Numbered from the stretch's first letter, positions 28,663 through 38,836 are shown. The stretch is 64,000 bases of DNA from Bradyrhizobium quebecense (GCF_013373795.3 NZ_CP088022.1:5704001-5768000); one strand, 5' to 3'. Numbers and translations: made by a program. The notes: a model not told the origin generated them from the sequence alone.

Positions 28663-29514
28663 CTACTCCATGCGCAATCCTTCGAGAGCTTGCTCCAAGT
28701 AGAATGACGGATCATCATCTGAAGAGGCCGCTTCGGCACTTTCGACACTTGCTTCAGAAGCGGTGTCACTATCCTCGACCTTAGTAAGATACTTCGTAGG
28801 TTTGTCTACTCGCTGCCACTCGTTGCTCTCGTTTTTCGTCCACACTTCGGGATGCTGGTTAGGATCAAGCGCCCAATAATTACGCCCCATGTGAACAAAA
28901 CCCATTTCGGCCAGACGAGGTTCCATGCCCTCCAAGCCAGGACGTGACAAGACCAAGGGATGGTCGCCGTCCTGTCGCAGTTGATGCTCCAGCAGAATAT
29001 CGCCCGCGTTCTCGACCAACGGATGAGTAACCCGAAGGTCAACCACGGACGTGATATCATTGCGTCCAAACTGTTGCCGAAACTGCTCCCCCTTGATTCG
29101 AGCCGGCCCACCTGCTCTTAAAAGCCCGACAGTTTCGTCACCCAACTGATAGCTGTAGAATCGTGCTGGCTTGCTTGGATCATCGTAAGTGTGGAGGTAG
29201 CTTCCAGCAACCATTCCTGCGCGCCGAGCCTTCCCGGACACGAAATCCGAGTACTCTTCTGGGTTACTGGCGATGTGCCTGATGTCACCGCCCAAAAATC
29301 TCCTCACTCCCTCCGTGAAGGAAGATCGATCGATCTCTATGATCGGCGGATCGGAAGCCAGAGAGTATGGCGTCGTTGTCACCGACGACGACGCACCGGG
29401 CTCCATGCCGGCAACTGTGTCCGCAAATCGCGGGCTCTCTCCCTCATCTCCAGACTCATCAACGTGGCTGGCGCTTCCAGACTGGCTGGACGATCCGACG
29501 ATTCTGCCATACAT
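28663..29514 (-). CDS. nopP: Type III effector NopP
   Basis: 283 residues starting MYGRIVGSSSQSGSASHVDE: a Ser-rich N-terminus of the kind used as type III secretion signal. The body (GVRRFLGGDIRHIASNPEEY, RFYSYQLGDETVGLLRAGGP, FVHMGRNYWALDPNQHPEVW) matches my knowledge of rhizobial NopP, including its location between nifX and nifS in soybean bradyrhizobia. NopP is secreted into plant cells and can trigger host incompatibility (Rj2 soybean). A tts-box lies 82 bp upstream, so TtsI rather than NifA should control it. Base composition is visibly more AT-rich than the nif genes. Confidence 0.88.
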   Translation of the reverse strand: MYGRIVGSSSQSGSASHVDESGDEGESPRFADTVAGMEPGASSSVTTTPYSLASDPPIIEIDRSSFTEGVRRFLGGDIRHIASNPEEYSDFVSGKARRAGMVAGSYLHTYDDPSKPARFYSYQLGDETVGLLRAGGPARIKGEQFRQQFGRNDITSVVDLRVTHPLVENAGDILLEHQLRQDGDHPLVLSRPGLEGMEPRLAEMGFVHMGRNYWALDPNQHPEVWTKNESNEWQRVDKPTKYLTKVEDSDTASEASVESAEAASSDDDPSFYLEQALEGLRME

Positions 29515-29978
29515 CAGATTCGCTCTCCTCTCGGCACAATTACTCGCTGTATGAGCTCGTGCCGCACGAGCTCTGCGGAGGATGATATACAGGTTAGCTG
29601 ACCATAACCTGACGCATAGGCAGCCAATTTAGGCTCTTCCAATCCTCAAGGGAGCAGGCAATCAAATAAAGACGGTACCGTTTACCCGAGGAGCGTGCTC
29701 CCTCATCTGGATCAGCATTGCGCAATGCGTTATGACCTGAATCGCAATACACCTGCACGAAACGCTGACCCCACTGCTAAGAGACTGATCTTCGAGACGG
29801 TGTTGTCACCCAAGGGTATGCGCTTGCCTTGCCGATCAAACAGTCTTAGCTGCAACGTCTCCGCTCGCTGTGTCTTAATAACCGAAGCCGTCAGAACATG
29901 CGGGTCTGATCTTCTTCGCAGATCAAGTGATCAACAATGGATCTATTCCATTGCAAATATAGCGCCTGCCGCAAGCGG
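29515..29978. other. Upstream region of nopP
   Basis: Holds the tts box at 29596-29613; otherwise no gene recognised up to the IS481 element. An inverted repeat GAGCTCGTGC/GCACGAGCTC lies at about 29554-29573. Confidence 0.5.
29596..29613 (-). promoter_or_regulatory. tts box upstream of nopP
   Basis: On the minus strand GTCAGGTTATGGTCAGCT matches GTCAGNTTNTCGNNAGCT with a single mismatch, the binding site for the T3SS regulator TtsI. Confidence 0.82.
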
Positions 29979-29979
29979 G

Positions 29980-30933
29980 CTAGGTGTGGAATCTCAACAG
30001 GTCGTCCATCGGAAGGCCGAGGCGGCTGATGGGCGGTTTGGCTTGCAGACTACCGTGGGGGCGAAGCCAGTTGTAGTGATGAAGCCAGATTGGCAGGTTT
30101 TTGGCCCGCAGGTCTGAGGTGTCGTAGGCGCGAACGTAGGCCCACTCGCGGAGCGCGGTCTGGATGAAGCGTTCGGCCTTGCCGTTGGTTTGCGGTCTGT
30201 AGGGTCTGGTGAAGATGTGCTTGAGGCCGAGCTTCCTGCACGCTCTGGCGAAGGCCTTGGCGCGGTAGCAGGAGCCGTTGTCGGTCATGATGCCGGTGAC
30301 CTTCATGCCGAGGCTGCGGTAGTAGGTGACAGTCTCCTTGAGGAAGGCGATGGCACTCTCCTTTTTTTGATCCCGCCGGATCTGGGAGAAGGCCAAGCGC
30401 GATGTATCGTCGATCGCTACGTGGACGAACTCGTGGCCGGCGCCGCGGCTTTCGCCCTTCTGGCGATCGTGGGTGATGCGGTGGCCTGGTCTTACGAACC
30501 TGCCGAGCTTCTTAATGTCGATATGGATGAGCTCGCCGGGCTGCTCGCGCTCATACCGGCGCACCGGCTCCGCAGGCTCCAGATCGCGTAGCCGGCTTAA
30601 TCCCAAGCGACGAAGGATGCGGCTGACAGTGGCCGGCGACACCGCGACCTCGGCTGCGATCTGCTTGCCGGTGTGGCGCCGCCGGCGCAACGTCTCGACG
30701 GCGGCGCGCGTGGCAGGCGGGGTTTGGCTTGGCGATGAATGAGGTCGCGACGAGCGGTCGCGCAAACCATCGACACCTTCTGCGCGGAACCGCTTGACCC
30801 ATTTGGCCACCGTTTTCGGTGTCGTGTTAAACTGATCCGCCGCGGCGGCCTGGCTCAACCCGCCCTCGACCACGCCCCGCACCATCGCCTCTCGACCTTT
30901 GGGCGTCAAAGGCGCATTCTTGTGGACGTTCAT
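29980..30933 (-). CDS. IS481-family transposase
   Basis: 317 residues from ATG 30933 (MNVHKNAPLTPKGREAMV). An HTH domain (SQAAAADQFNTTPKTVAKWV) is followed by the DDE core: HIDIKKLGRF with Asp, GIMTDNGSCYRAKAF with Asp, and RPYRPQTNGKAERFIQTALR with Glu. Its TAG stop lies in the target duplication outside the element, so the target site supplies the stop codon. Intact. Confidence 0.93.
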   Translation of the reverse strand: MNVHKNAPLTPKGREAMVRGVVEGGLSQAAAADQFNTTPKTVAKWVKRFRAEGVDGLRDRSSRPHSSPSQTPPATRAAVETLRRRRHTGKQIAAEVAVSPATVSRILRRLGLSRLRDLEPAEPVRRYEREQPGELIHIDIKKLGRFVRPGHRITHDRQKGESRGAGHEFVHVAIDDTSRLAFSQIRRDQKKESAIAFLKETVTYYRSLGMKVTGIMTDNGSCYRAKAFARACRKLGLKHIFTRPYRPQTNGKAERFIQTALREWAYVRAYDTSDLRAKNLPIWLHHYNWLRPHGSLQAKPPISRLGLPMDDLLRFHT

Positions 30934-31016
30934 CTGGTCTCTCCTTGAAACGCTGAAGCTTCGCAACCTCAGCTTCCTCGGTTCAGACCAGATGGACAAC
31001 CTCCTGAGACACCAAA
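29985..31016 (-). mobile_element. IS481-family insertion sequence (1032 bp)
   Basis: 26-bp terminal inverted repeats agree at 20 positions (left TGTGGAATCTCAACAGG..., right complemented TTTGGTGTCTCAGGAGG..., both ending GTCCATC). A 6-bp duplication GCTAGG flanks it at 29979-29984 and 31017-31022, of the NCTAGN type known for IS481. It lies 8 bp beyond the fdxB stop, between the nifDKENX operon and nopP. Confidence 0.88.
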
Positions 31017-31029
31017 GCTAGGCCACCGG

Positions 31030-31329
31030 TCAGGCAGCTTCGGCTGGGGCTGAAACATGGACCTGGCAATTGGCCGGACACACCCTGGCGCACGCGCCGC
31101 AGCCGATGCAGGCGCCCTGATCATTCAGAACCATGATCTTCTTTTCGATCTCATCGTCCTCGTCATCGTCAAGATCAACAAGTTCGCCGTCCTCGCTGAT
31201 TCCCTTCAACGCCATGACACCTCGGCCACACACCTTGAAACAGCGGCCACAGCCGATGCATTTTTTGGCGTCAATCGACATCAGGTAGTCTGGCGTCCAG
31301 TCGCGGCCATCGCGCGCTGTAAATGACAT
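31030..31329 (-). CDS. fdxB: FdxB, ferredoxin III, nif-specific
   Basis: 99 residues with two [4Fe-4S] motifs, KKCIGCGRCFKVCGRGVM and GACIGCGACARVCPANC, separated by an acidic linker (VDLDDDEDDEIEKK). This is the FdxB/ferredoxin III pattern found after nifX-DUF269. It probably donates electrons for cofactor assembly. It is the last gene of the nifD operon; an IS481 element sits immediately downstream. Confidence 0.92.
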   Translation of the reverse strand: MSFTARDGRDWTPDYLMSIDAKKCIGCGRCFKVCGRGVMALKGISEDGELVDLDDDEDDEIEKKIMVLNDQGACIGCGACARVCPANCQVHVSAPAEAA

Positions 31330-31342
31330 GAGTCGGCCCCTC

Positions 31343-31543
31343 TTAAGTATTTTCCAACGCCTTCAAATCATGGTTTCTGCGCTCAAGTTCGGCATAGGCA
31401 TCGTGCGCCTTCTGCGCAAACACCATGATCGAGGTCCAGTTGATGGGCAATTCCTCCGAAAGGTCGTGCAGATCCATTTTGGCTTGTAGCGCTTTGGCCG
31501 ATAGCTTCTTTATTTCAGCCTTCAGTGTTTCACGTTCGCTCAT
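31343..31543 (-). CDS. CCE_0567-type small nif protein
   Basis: 66 residues, helical: SERETLKAEIKKLSAKALQA, KMDLHDLSEELPINW and HDAYAELERRNHDLKALE. This is the CCE_0567 family consistently located between DUF269 and fdxB; a histidine/Met pattern has suggested metal binding. The start at 31543 has GAGGA upstream; a 4-codon longer start would overlap DUF269. Confidence 0.88.
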   Translation of the reverse strand: MSERETLKAEIKKLSAKALQAKMDLHDLSEELPINWTSIMVFAQKAHDAYAELERRNHDLKALENT

Positions 31544-31551
31544 CGGGATCC

Positions 31552-32010
31552 TCAATAGTTCGCCACGTCCGGAAACTTCCGTATTAGGTCGATTCCCTCC
31601 CTGACATATTTGCCTCCCTCTTGCGCGAGCTTTGCGAGGCTATCGAACCCGAAGCGATGCACATTACGCAGCCGCTTGTTCACGGCGATCAGCCGGCCTC
31701 CGATCAGCACGATGCGGCCAAATCCTTCATGATGCAGCTTCAAGATCGGCTGGATCATCACACCGGCTTCCCTCTCGACCGCGAGCGCGTTGAAGAACAG
31801 TTCCAGCCGCCACAGCGTATCGGGGCCAGGATCACCGACAATCGGCAACGCACGCCGCTTTTCCTTGTCCAAGACATAGGGCTCGAGAAGGTCGAGATCG
31901 CTCTTGGCCTTCCAGGCTCCCGTGGTGTCCTGAGCGCGCCAAATCTTTACTAGCTCCTTGATGAACAGCGCATCGGCGGAGCTGTCCTGCTGCTCTATTT
32001 CTGCTGTCAT
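31552..32010 (-). CDS. NifX-associated nitrogen fixation protein (DUF269)
   Basis: 152 residues, the DUF269 family always found behind nif[39 protein letters not shown] and [19 protein letters not shown]. It probably helps deliver FeMo-co precursors. It begins 6 bp after the nifX stop. Confidence 0.93.
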   Translation of the reverse strand: MTAEIEQQDSSADALFIKELVKIWRAQDTTGAWKAKSDLDLLEPYVLDKEKRRALPIVGDPGPDTLWRLELFFNALAVEREAGVMIQPILKLHHEGFGRIVLIGGRLIAVNKRLRNVHRFGFDSLAKLAQEGGKYVREGIDLIRKFPDVANY

Positions 32011-32016
32011 TTCATC

Positions 32017-32412
32017 TCATTCGTCGAACTCGAATGTGCTCCGCTGGTCCTTTGCCATTGCCTTGCGTAGCCAGGGAGGTGGTGTGCCTCTTAGGACATC
32101 CTCGAGCTTTTCGAGCAACACCAGAATGTTTTCTGGCTTGTTTACCTTGATCGGATGGATCTTGTTGGCGACCACCCGGGCAGCACCGGCGCCGCCGATG
32201 GCAGCAACGTAAAGAATTGCGCAATCTTTAATCGCCTCGATCTTCGGCGCTAACTTGTCGTCGTTGCCGTCTTCCTTGAGATCGCCCTCAAACTCAACCG
32301 CTTTGAGAAACACATGTCCGCTTGGCGCGACCTCGTAGATAGCAATATTCTTTGCCCAACCAAAATGAGCATCGACGCGCCTTAGATCTTGAGTGGCGAA
32401 TGCGACCTTCAT
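32017..32412 (-). CDS. nifX: NifX, FeMo-co precursor carrier
   Basis: 131 residues: MKVAFATQDLRRVDAHFGWA, IKDCAILYVAAIGGAGAARV and NKIHPIKVNKPENIL. NifX binds NifB-co and VK-cluster between NifB and NifEN. It overlaps the nifN stop by ATGA (32409-32412). Confidence 0.96.
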   Translation of the reverse strand: MKVAFATQDLRRVDAHFGWAKNIAIYEVAPSGHVFLKAVEFEGDLKEDGNDDKLAPKIEAIKDCAILYVAAIGGAGAARVVANKIHPIKVNKPENILVLLEKLEDVLRGTPPPWLRKAMAKDQRSTFEFDE

Positions 32413-33818
32413 GCAGTCGACCTCTCGGCTGCACCGATGGAACTGAGATGCCCGGACCTTGATGGCAGTGCGACCGGAGCCCGCCATCGATCGGGCGTAG
32501 GTTGATGGTTCTCCTCGCGGTCCGCGATCCCGAGATTGGCGATATCGAAGATCAGATCGCGGGTACCACGATAACCAATCGATAGTTGGTGCCCTGCGCC
32601 AAGTCGATCGAACATCGGAAAACCCGCACGATAGAACGGAATTTTCAGCCGGGCAGCCGCTTGCCTGCCATGCGAATGCGTGATCAGCAAGTCGCAATTC
32701 TCGGTTCTGGCAAGCTCTTCGAGATCCTCAAGATCACCAATTAGCACCTCGTTGGTCTTGATCCGCTCGATCACCGCCGATTGTGTGGTCGTTACGGCCG
32801 CACGCACCTGCGCCCCCATCTCGTGCAGCATACTGGAGAGATCATATAGGAGGTCTGGCTCAGCGGCGATCGCAAGTCTGCGACCACCAATATGGAAGTG
32901 CGCGTCCAGCATTGCATCCGTGAGCTGGCCGCGCTGCCGCCGATATTTCGGTGGCACGGGACGGCCGCTGATTTCACTCACAAACGTCATGAATTCGTCG
33001 CACGGACCGAGGCCGCACAGCCGCTCGAAGAGGCGAAATGGAACGCCGCTTTTGGCCTGCATGACCTCTGCCGCTCGCCGCATCTGCGCGCCGATTGCAA
33101 TGGTCCACCCGGCGCGGCCCATGCTCGCGATCTCGTCGACGCCGATGCCGCCGATGGTCGTTGACGTAAACTCGTCGGGGATATGCCCATCGAGCGACGC
33201 TGCCAGGTCAGGCAGGAAGGATGGCCGCAACCCACAATCCTCCAGGATGGCACGGAGTTCGTCAAGATCACCCGGCGTGAGGTGACATCCTGGAAGAACG
33301 TTCACTCTCGAGGAATCGCGCAGGCCGTTGACGTTGGGCCCTTCCACCAGCAATTCCACAATGCGCGTCACAGCCTTCTCCCAGCCGTCCTGGAACGCGC
33401 CCTTGAAATCGGGTGTCGAGACATAGACCAGCGGCAATTTCGCAAGTTGCCGATGCTTGTTTCGGATTAGCTTGAGGTAAGCATCCACATCGTCCCCGTT
33501 AGTCTCGGTGATGCCGGTCGAGCAGATTCCGACGATCTTTGGCTTGGCTCGGTTGTAGATATTGAGTATCGCCTGCTCGAGGTTCTCATAGCCGCCGAGC
33601 ACGGTCGCGACCTCGCTCATCGCGGTGGTCTGCAGCGGTACCACCTCCTTGAAATGCCGCACAAAGAGCGTGAGCCCGAAAGAAGTGCATCCTTGCGAGC
33701 CATGCAGAAGCGGCATCGCCCCGCGCAGCCCCATGAAGGCGAATGCGCCGCCAATCGGCTGGCTCATCTTCAGCGGGTTGACCGCGCAGGCTTTTGTTGG
33801 CACCGTGGTGAGGGCCAT
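32409..33818 (-). CDS. nifN: NifN, FeMo-co scaffold beta subunit
   Basis: 469 residues, NifK-like. AFAFMGLRGAMPLLHGSQGC, ICSTGITETNGDDVDAYLKL and STPDFKGAFQDGWEKAV are characteristic. With NifE it forms the scaffold on which NifB-co becomes FeMo-co. The start at 33818 (MALTTVPTKACAV) has GGGGGA upstream; longer in-frame starts lie inside nifE and are rejected. The C-terminal ~45 residues (after IADREEN) are proline/serine-rich and poorly conserved in look. Confidence 0.96.
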   Translation of the reverse strand: MALTTVPTKACAVNPLKMSQPIGGAFAFMGLRGAMPLLHGSQGCTSFGLTLFVRHFKEVVPLQTTAMSEVATVLGGYENLEQAILNIYNRAKPKIVGICSTGITETNGDDVDAYLKLIRNKHRQLAKLPLVYVSTPDFKGAFQDGWEKAVTRIVELLVEGPNVNGLRDSSRVNVLPGCHLTPGDLDELRAILEDCGLRPSFLPDLAASLDGHIPDEFTSTTIGGIGVDEIASMGRAGWTIAIGAQMRRAAEVMQAKSGVPFRLFERLCGLGPCDEFMTFVSEISGRPVPPKYRRQRGQLTDAMLDAHFHIGGRRLAIAAEPDLLYDLSSMLHEMGAQVRAAVTTTQSAVIERIKTNEVLIGDLEDLEELARTENCDLLITHSHGRQAAARLKIPFYRAGFPMFDRLGAGHQLSIGYRGTRDLIFDIANLGIADREENHQPTPDRWRAPVALPSRSGHLSSIGAAERSTA

Positions 33819-33826
33819 GATTCCCC

Positions 33827-35473
33827 CTATTCTGCGGCCTGCAGCATGGCAGATGGCGAGGACACCAAGATGTCCTCGATGCGTCTCTTGCAGCAACCAC
33901 CGACCGCATCGGTGTGCTCTTTGACTTCCTCGACGCTTCTCAGACCATGCGCGTAGATCGCATCCTCGATCGTGCCGAGATCGACCGTGTTACAGTGGCA
34001 AATCTTCCTCGCGCGGCGCGCCGTTTCGGCGAGCGCCGGTTCGCAGGTGATCTCGGCCGCCGGCGACTGCATATGCAGCTTCGCCCTGGCCAAGGCCTCC
34101 CATGGTGCCGGTCGACGTACCTGCTCCCACATCGGATTTGAGAGCGACTTGTCGATCTCCTCCACTAACTTGATCATTCCGACATAGCCCATATAGGCAT
34201 GGCATCGCTCCTGGTTGATATCGAGCCAAGGCGTCGCTGCTTTCAGCGCGACGAACTGCGATTTGCCGCCCGATAGCATGATGTCCGCTTTTGCGCCCTT
34301 CAACATCTCGTACATTTCACGCGGCGACATGTCCTCGATCATGTGGGCATCCTGTCCCATGAGCTCCTTGATGCGCTCTTTGTCCTCCCTTGTCGATTTC
34401 TTCACGCTGGTTCCGACCAATTCGAGCCCGGCCTCCTGTAGTGCCGCAACGACCGACCATGACTTGACCCCGCCGGTAATCAGCAAAGCCTTCTTTCCCT
34501 TGAAGCGTGACTTGTACGGTTTGATCGCGGCCCAGGCCCGCGCCTCCTCGCGCGCGATCACCGCGTCGGTGCGCCCGAGCAGATCTTGCGGTGCGCCGCG
34601 CTCAACCAATAAGCGGGCAATCTGGCGCAGCGAATCACTTGAATCCTGGACACCGTAGAACGAGCCTTCGAAGAACGGGATTCCGTAGCGTTCCTCCATC
34701 TTGCGCGCGACGTTGATCATGCCCTTTGAGCACACCAACATCGCCGCCCGCGCGCGATGGGATGACGCGACTTCACGATATTTGGCATCGCCCGAGATGC
34801 ATGAGAGAATCCGGATTCCAAGCTCATCGAGCGAAGGCTTAACTTGCCAGAGCTCCCCCGAAAGATTGTATTCTCCGATCAGATTGATGTCGTAAGGTGT
34901 GGTGCAGTCTGGCTCCCGCGTTCCGATCACATGTTCCAGCAAAGCCTCGCCGGCGAGCTTGTTGCCGAGGTTCTTGGAGCCAACGAACCCCGGGGAATTG
35001 ATCGGGATGACCGGTTTGCCAAACCTTTGCGAGGCGGCCTTACAGACCGCGTTGACGTCGTCGCCGATCATCGCGGGAACACAGGTCTGATAGACGAAAA
35101 TGGCGGGCGGGTCATGCTTGTCGACGATTTCCTTGATCGCCTTCCAGAGCCGCCTCTCACCTCCAAATACGATATCGGTTTCGTTCATATCGGTTGTGAA
35201 TGCGGTGCGCCATAGATTCGAACCGGAAGACGCCGCGCCGCGATTGTCCCAGGAGTTGCCTTCGCAAGCGATTGGACCATGCACCAAATGAGCGACGTCG
35301 GTAAACGGCTGTAGCGCGATCTTAGCACCGTCGAAGGCGCAGCCGCCCGCCGCACTACCCGGCTGCAGTAGCTTGGTGCATCCCTTCTTGCGCTCAGCCT
35401 CCGACTTACTGCCGTTCTTGGCGCAGCCCGGCTCGTTGAAAATATTCTGGACCGTAGCTGACAGCGAACTCAT
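33827..35473 (-). CDS. nifE: NifE, FeMo-co scaffold alpha subunit, with C-terminal cysteine-rich domain
   Basis: 548 residues. N-terminal cysteines in NEPGCAKNGSKSEAERKKGC and CAFDGAKIALQPFTDVAHLV, then HGPIACEGNSWDNRG and YQTCVPAMIGDDVNAVC are NifE hallmarks. The last ~75 residues form an extra domain: RKICHCNTVDLGTIEDAIYA, VEEVKEHTDAVGGCCKRRIE. This resembles the bacterioferritin-associated ferredoxin (BFD) fold also present in NifU, with CxC and a CC pair. The start at 35473 (MSSLSATVQNIF) has AGAGGAG upstream. Bradyrhizobial NifE proteins are of similar length. Confidence 0.96.
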   Translation of the reverse strand: MSSLSATVQNIFNEPGCAKNGSKSEAERKKGCTKLLQPGSAAGGCAFDGAKIALQPFTDVAHLVHGPIACEGNSWDNRGAASSGSNLWRTAFTTDMNETDIVFGGERRLWKAIKEIVDKHDPPAIFVYQTCVPAMIGDDVNAVCKAASQRFGKPVIPINSPGFVGSKNLGNKLAGEALLEHVIGTREPDCTTPYDINLIGEYNLSGELWQVKPSLDELGIRILSCISGDAKYREVASSHRARAAMLVCSKGMINVARKMEERYGIPFFEGSFYGVQDSSDSLRQIARLLVERGAPQDLLGRTDAVIAREEARAWAAIKPYKSRFKGKKALLITGGVKSWSVVAALQEAGLELVGTSVKKSTREDKERIKELMGQDAHMIEDMSPREMYEMLKGAKADIMLSGGKSQFVALKAATPWLDINQERCHAYMGYVGMIKLVEEIDKSLSNPMWEQVRRPAPWEALARAKLHMQSPAAEITCEPALAETARRARKICHCNTVDLGTIEDAIYAHGLRSVEEVKEHTDAVGGCCKRRIEDILVSSPSAMLQAAE

Positions 35474-35568
35474 CCGTTCTCCTCTTAGCCGAACTAATTG
35501 CAAGTTGAGCCATCGTGCGCTCGTGCTATCGCCAGTGTTTTCGGCGACGGCACGTGCATTGTCCGTCA

Positions 35569-37125
35569 TCAACGAATGATGTCGAAGCTGTAGTCAGTTT
35601 TGCCAAGAACGTTGGTCTTCCGGTCGATTTCGTCGAATATCTTGTCGAGGATCTTCACCAGCACATTCAGGCCGCCCTGATAGCCCCACACAGGGGAGCG
35701 GTGGTGATGATGCCGATCAAACACCGGAAAGCCCATGCGGATCAGTGGCGTTCCTGTGTCACGTTCCAGGTACTTGCCATAGGTGTTGCCAATCAGAAGA
35801 TCGACCGGCTCGGTGAACAAGAGCGAGCGCATGTGCCAGAGGTCTCGCCCCGGATAGGACTGGCAGGCATGCCCAAACGGTGAGCTTGCAAACAGCGCCT
35901 GCATTTTGTCCTGCCACGCCGTATTGCCGTTGGTGGACAGCACATGGGTTGGTTCGGCGCCGAGTTCGAGCAGAAAGGCGGCCAACCCATAGCAGAGATC
36001 CGGATCGCCATAGATTGCGAACTTCTTGCCATGGATATGCGCGCTGGAGTCAGCGATGGCATCAACCAAGCGGCCACGCTCTCGCGCGAGTTGCTCCGGG
36101 ACCTGCTTGCCGCTGATGCGTGATAGCGCCAGGAGAAGGTCATCTGTTGCGGAGACGCCCACCGGGTAATTGAAAGAGACGACGTCCTGGCCATGCTCAG
36201 ACACGAGCCGCAGCGTTTTTTCGGTACACCACTGCTGCATTGAGATTGTCGCCTTGGCGTGAACCGCGTTAGCTGCGTCTTCCAGCGTGGTGCCGCCGTC
36301 ATACATCCGGAAATCGCCATCAGTCGGGGTATCGAAGACGTCGGAGTTATCGGCCAGTATGGTGTATTGGATACCCATCAGCGCTAAGATGCGCTTAATC
36401 TCACGAAGGTTTCCGACGGTGTAGCCATCGAACCCACCAATGATGTTGATCGACTCGTTTGGCTTGCGCTCCAGCTTCGGCGCTGTTCCGGCCTTGCCGT
36501 CCCAGAAATGCTCCAGAACACCCTTGAGTGCGTTGTCATACCCGGTGACGTGGCTACCGACGAACGCCGGCGTGTGTGCAAACGGCACGTCGAACTCCGC
36601 CGGAACAGAGCCCTTTTCCTTCGATGTCTTGATGAACGCATTGAGATCATCGCCAATCACCTCGGCCATGCAGGTCGTGGAAACCGCAATCATCTTGGGC
36701 TTGTACATGTTGTAGCTGTTGGCAAGTCCATCGATCATGTTGTTCAAGCCGCCGAACACCGCGGCGTCTTCCGTCATCGAGGAAGAGACGCAGGAACTCG
36801 GCTCCTTGAAGTGCCTCGACAGATGGCTGCGGTAGTAGGCCACGCAGCCTTGCGAGCCGTGGACGAAGGGCAGCGTGCCCTCAAAACCGACCGAGGCGAA
36901 CACGGCGCCAAGCGGCTGGCAGGCTTTGGCCGGATTTACCGCCAGCGCCTCCCGCGCAAAATTCTTCTCGCGGTATTCAGGCGTTTTCGTCCATTCCTTG
37001 ATGCGTTCAACCTCGGCTGGATCGCGGGAATTCTCGAACATCTTCTTGTTAGCCAGCATCTGCTGGTATTCTGGACCGCGAAACAGTTCGAGATGATCGA
37101 GCACGTGTTCTGCACTCTGCGCCAT
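35569..37125 (-). CDS. nifK: Nitrogenase MoFe protein beta subunit
   Basis: 518 residues. P-cluster ligands in [40 protein letters not shown] and [17 protein letters not shown]. Standard length and no interruptions. It follows nifD by 67 bp and is co-transcribed from the nifD promoter. Together with NifD it forms the alpha2beta2 MoFe protein. Confidence 0.99.
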   Translation of the reverse strand: MAQSAEHVLDHLELFRGPEYQQMLANKKMFENSRDPAEVERIKEWTKTPEYREKNFAREALAVNPAKACQPLGAVFASVGFEGTLPFVHGSQGCVAYYRSHLSRHFKEPSSCVSSSMTEDAAVFGGLNNMIDGLANSYNMYKPKMIAVSTTCMAEVIGDDLNAFIKTSKEKGSVPAEFDVPFAHTPAFVGSHVTGYDNALKGVLEHFWDGKAGTAPKLERKPNESINIIGGFDGYTVGNLREIKRILALMGIQYTILADNSDVFDTPTDGDFRMYDGGTTLEDAANAVHAKATISMQQWCTEKTLRLVSEHGQDVVSFNYPVGVSATDDLLLALSRISGKQVPEQLARERGRLVDAIADSSAHIHGKKFAIYGDPDLCYGLAAFLLELGAEPTHVLSTNGNTAWQDKMQALFASSPFGHACQSYPGRDLWHMRSLLFTEPVDLLIGNTYGKYLERDTGTPLIRMGFPVFDRHHHHRSPVWGYQGGLNVLVKILDKIFDEIDRKTNVLGKTDYSFDIIR

Positions 37126-37192
37126 TTTTGAGATCCTTCACTATCGAAATTGGTATCGTCCCGGCTCTCCACGAAGAGCCAGATACATTGCT

Positions 37193-38695
37193 TTATTCTG
37201 CAGCCAAGAGCTTCGCCTTCGAAGCTTCTTTCCAAGGCGCTTTCATCTTCTTCCAGATCGGCGAGTTGACAGCCATGTCCATGTCGCGCGCGAAGATCGC
37301 AAAGCCGTCATAGCCGTGATATGGACCTGAATAGTCCCAGGAATGCATCTGCCGGAACGGTATACCCATCTTTTGGAAAACGTATTTTTCCTTGATGCCC
37401 GATCCGACCAGGTCGGGCTGGAGCTTTTCGACAAAACTCTCGAACTCGTAGCCATTGACGTCGTCGTAGATGAGCGTGCTGTCCTTGACGTAGTGCTGGG
37501 CGGTGCGCTGATAGTCGTCGTTGTGGCCGAACTCGTATCCGGTACCCACGACTTCCATCCCGAGGTCCTCGTATGCGCCAATCACATGACGCGGGCGAAG
37601 ACCGCCGACGTACAACATCACGGTCTTGCCCTCCAGGCGCGGGCGATATCTTGCTATTACGGCGTTCACCAGCGGCTGGTACTTTTCAATCACCCGCTCA
37701 GCGCCTTCTTTAATCTTATCGTCGAAGTAGCCCGCGATCTTGCGCAGCGACTCTGCGATCTTTGAAGGTCCAAAGAAGTTATACTCGCACCACGGAATAC
37801 CGAACTTCTCTTCCATGTGGCGGGAGATGTAGTTCATGGAGCGGTAACAATGCAGAATGTTGAGCTTTGCCTTCGGCGTTGCCTCGAGCTCAGCGATTGA
37901 ACCGTCACCAGACCACTGCGCAATCACCCGCAGGCCCATTTCCTCCAGAAGAATTCGCGATGACCAGGCGTCGCCACCGATATTGTAGTCTCCGATGATC
38001 GCAACATCGTACGGCGTCGACTCAAACTTCGGTTTACCACCTGGCTCGAACTTGTCGAAAATCCAATCGCGCACGGCGTCGTTGGCAATGTGGTGGCCGA
38101 GCGACTGCGAGACGCCGCGAAAGCCCTCGCAGCGGACCGGCACGATGGTCTTGCCGCCATACTCCTTGGATTTCGCTCTTGACACAGCCTCGATGTCGTC
38201 TCCAATCAATCCGATCGGGCATTCCGACTGGATGGTGATGCCGTTGTTGAGTGGGAAAAGCTCCTGGATTTCGTCAAGAACTTTGACCAGTTTCTTGTCG
38301 CCGCCGAATACGATATCCTTTTCCTGGAAGTCGGAGGTGAATTGCAGGGTCACGAAGCTATCGATCCCGGTCGTGCCAACGTAATAGTTACGACGCGAGC
38401 CCCACGAGTACTGACCGCAGCCCACCGGTCCATGGCTGATATGGACCATGTCCTTGATCGGCCCCCAGACCACGCCCTTGGATCCTGCGTAGGCGCAGCC
38501 TCTGATTGTCATCACACCAGGGATGGATTTGATGTTGGATTTGACCCCACAGTCCGACTTGCCGGCTTGGTGCACGTTGAGATGCTTGGCGCGCCGTTTT
38601 GCGGTCTTCTCCGGATAGACCTTCAGCACCTCCTCAATCAGCTCTTTGTTGCGAGCCCTGATTTCTGCGATGCTCCGGGTCGAGGCGAGGCTCAT
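37193..38695 (-). CDS. nifD: Nitrogenase MoFe protein alpha subunit
   Basis: 500 residues. P-cluster cysteines in [37 protein letters not shown] and [18 protein letters not shown]. The FeMo-co cysteine and histidine are in [14 protein letters not shown] and [18 protein letters not shown]. It is the first gene of nifDKENX-DUF269-CCE_0567-fdxB. Its -24/-12 promoter and two NifA sites lie within 210 bp upstream. Confidence 0.99.
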   Translation of the reverse strand: MSLASTRSIAEIRARNKELIEEVLKVYPEKTAKRRAKHLNVHQAGKSDCGVKSNIKSIPGVMTIRGCAYAGSKGVVWGPIKDMVHISHGPVGCGQYSWGSRRNYYVGTTGIDSFVTLQFTSDFQEKDIVFGGDKKLVKVLDEIQELFPLNNGITIQSECPIGLIGDDIEAVSRAKSKEYGGKTIVPVRCEGFRGVSQSLGHHIANDAVRDWIFDKFEPGGKPKFESTPYDVAIIGDYNIGGDAWSSRILLEEMGLRVIAQWSGDGSIAELEATPKAKLNILHCYRSMNYISRHMEEKFGIPWCEYNFFGPSKIAESLRKIAGYFDDKIKEGAERVIEKYQPLVNAVIARYRPRLEGKTVMLYVGGLRPRHVIGAYEDLGMEVVGTGYEFGHNDDYQRTAQHYVKDSTLIYDDVNGYEFESFVEKLQPDLVGSGIKEKYVFQKMGIPFRQMHSWDYSGPYHGYDGFAIFARDMDMAVNSPIWKKMKAPWKEASKAKLLAAE

Positions 38696-38750
38696 GCTGA
38701 GGTCCTTCGAGGGTTAGCTGTTGCGAGAGCGGCTTCGTGACCTAGAGTTT

Positions 38751-38766
38751 TGCAACGAGCATGCCA
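38751..38766 (-). promoter_or_regulatory. sigma-54 promoter of nifDKENX
   Basis: On the minus strand TGGCATGCTCGTTGCA, an excellent -24/-12 element 55 bp upstream of nifD. Confidence 0.95.
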
Positions 38767-38836
38767 ATGCGGCGCGAGCACAAAAAGCGGAACGATTTAA
38801 ATCAGTTAGCGCGCTCGGTGGTGCAGCACGGGGTAT

